Under the pieces are notes generated by a model, which saw nothing but the letters and a program-made list of their open reading frames with translations, was not told where the DNA came from and searched no databases. From Lachnospiraceae bacterium (GTDB taxonomy: Bacteria; Bacillota_A; Clostridia; Lachnospirales; Lachnospiraceae), in contig JAGDBR010000321.1 of NCBI GenBank assembly GCA_017958935.1, positions 1 through 5,597 on the forward strand: a DNA stretch of 5,597 nt, in the 5' to 3' direction. Positions 5,011 through 5,597 of this stretch are shown here, piece after piece (position 1 is the first letter of the stretch; each line of letters begins with the position of its first letter). The position numbers and the translations under genes were made by a program.

Positions 5011-5597
5011 TCAATAGAGCTGCTTGAACGTTTCGTAATGGTCGTCCGTATAGAAGATCAGCCCGTCGTCCGAATAGACGATGCGCTTCGCGTTCCGCGA
5101 GCCGCCGTTGTAATCGATGTCGCACTCATAATACTTCCGGCCGCTCTTCTTCGGGAGCTTCCCCTCGTTATTGCCGAACCGGTCGCCGCCGATGGACTTG
5201 CCCGGCGCGTAGTTCTTCAGGCTTCCGCCGTTCCAGCCGAGCGCCTGCGCGTCCTTCTTCGTAATGAAGTTCGACGGCAGCTTCCCGTAGAGATGCAGGT
5301 ACAGCGCGACGTGGTCGCGGTCGGTGTAGGTGCCGTCCTCCCGGACCGTAATGCCGCCGGGGCCGGTCGGGGCGGGCGTCTCAGTGGACGGCTCCGGAAC
5401 GGGCGTCAGCGTCAGTGCCTCGGACGTCGTCCGCTCCTGCTCCGTCTCAACGGGCACGGTCGCCGGCGGGTCCGTCGGGCGTTCCGTCTGCCCGGACGGC
5501 TCGACCGAAATGTCGTACGACGGGTCGGGCACGTCATTGTTCCCGTAGTTCTTCTGGATGTAGAGATAAACGGCCGCCGCGATCACCAGGACCGTCA
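5011..5597 (-). CDS. Membrane-anchored or secreted barnase-family ribonuclease, N-terminus cut
   Basis: The frame is open from the window edge to TGA at 5013-5011; the first in-frame start in view is GTG at 5586, but a start further upstream is likely. Numbering from that GTG, a hydrophobic segment (about 1-10, preceded by TVLV) looks like the end of a membrane anchor or signal peptide. A Pro/Thr/Glu-rich stalk covers about 16-80. The RNase domain (88-191) aligns along its length with barnase: LPSNFITKKDAQALGW (103-118), APGKSIGGD (127-135), EGKLPKKSGR (141-150) and DDHYETF (181-187). Catalytic equivalents are present: E154 (barnase Glu73), R164 (Arg83), R168 (Arg87), H183 (His102) and K110 (Lys27). 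Barnase Arg59 is N140 here. It should hydrolyse RNA with guanine preference and act outside the cell. The barstar-like gene follows 38 nt on. Whether it is for nutrition or competition is unknown. Confidence 0.93.
   Translation of the reverse strand, partial: TVLVIAAAVYLYIQKNYGNNDVPDPSYDISVEPSGQTERPTDPPATVPVETEQERTTSEALTLTPVPEPSTETPAPTGPGGITVREDGTYTDRDHVALYLHLYGKLPSNFITKKDAQALGWNGGSLKNYAPGKSIGGDRFGNNEGKLPKKSGRKYYECDIDYNGGSRNAKRIVYSDDGLIFYTDDHYETFKQLY

Noticed and set aside
4973..5125. N-terminal extension of the barstar-like frame by 51 residues
   Set aside because: It overlaps the barnase-like coding sequence in another frame and has no barstar similarity; homology starts at MARQIF.
3799..5597. 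Functional link between the SipW-like peptidase and the anchored RNase, such as processing of the RNase by this peptidase
   Set aside because: They are separated by a tRNA gene with its own promoter and terminator, and no cleavage site is visible; proximity alone is not enough.

Overview
The window suggests a GC-rich member of the Firmicutes, most likely class Clostridia. The support is a Gram-positive-type SRP RNA with an Alu domain, directly upstream of dnaX-ybaB-recR (the same order as scr-dnaX-yaaK-recR in Bacillus subtilis), together with a SipW/ER-type signal peptidase, consensus sigma-A-type promoters and AGGAGG-type ribosome binding sites. I cannot name a genus. Every gene I can support lies on the minus strand, so the region reads from high to low coordinates.

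Right end (about 5597 to 4718): a two-gene cassette. The first gene, cut by the window edge, encodes a barnase-family ribonuclease behind an N-terminal hydrophobic segment and a Pro/Thr-rich stalk. The second encodes a short barstar-family inhibitor, the expected partner and self-protection protein. A small G/C-rich hairpin lies between them.

Middle (about 4640 to 3480): an elongator tRNA-Met(CAT) with its own promoter and a strong terminator, then a SipW-like signal peptidase, then the SRP RNA. The SRP RNA has a near-perfect promoter buried in the last codons of the peptidase gene, and a terminator after it. The peptidase and SRP RNA both belong to protein export.

Left part (about 3460 to 1): a promoter carrying a perfect 17-bp dyad drives dnaX (clamp-loader gamma/tau), ybaB/ebfC (nucleoid-associated protein) and recR (recombination mediator). 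These are separated by 19 and 13 nt. A further gene, 18 nt after recR, encodes a TPR-like helical protein with a C-terminal tandem 11-residue repeat and runs off the left edge. The four genes look like one DNA replication/repair operon with a less characterised last gene.

The main points worth a second look are the dyad in the dnaX promoter, the stalked barnase-like RNase and its inhibitor with matching changes at a known interface contact, the SRP promoter overlapping the peptidase stop codon, the terminator that leaves the peptidase gene no room for its own promoter, and the 33-bp repeats at the left edge. I see no IS element, CRISPR array or phage gene.
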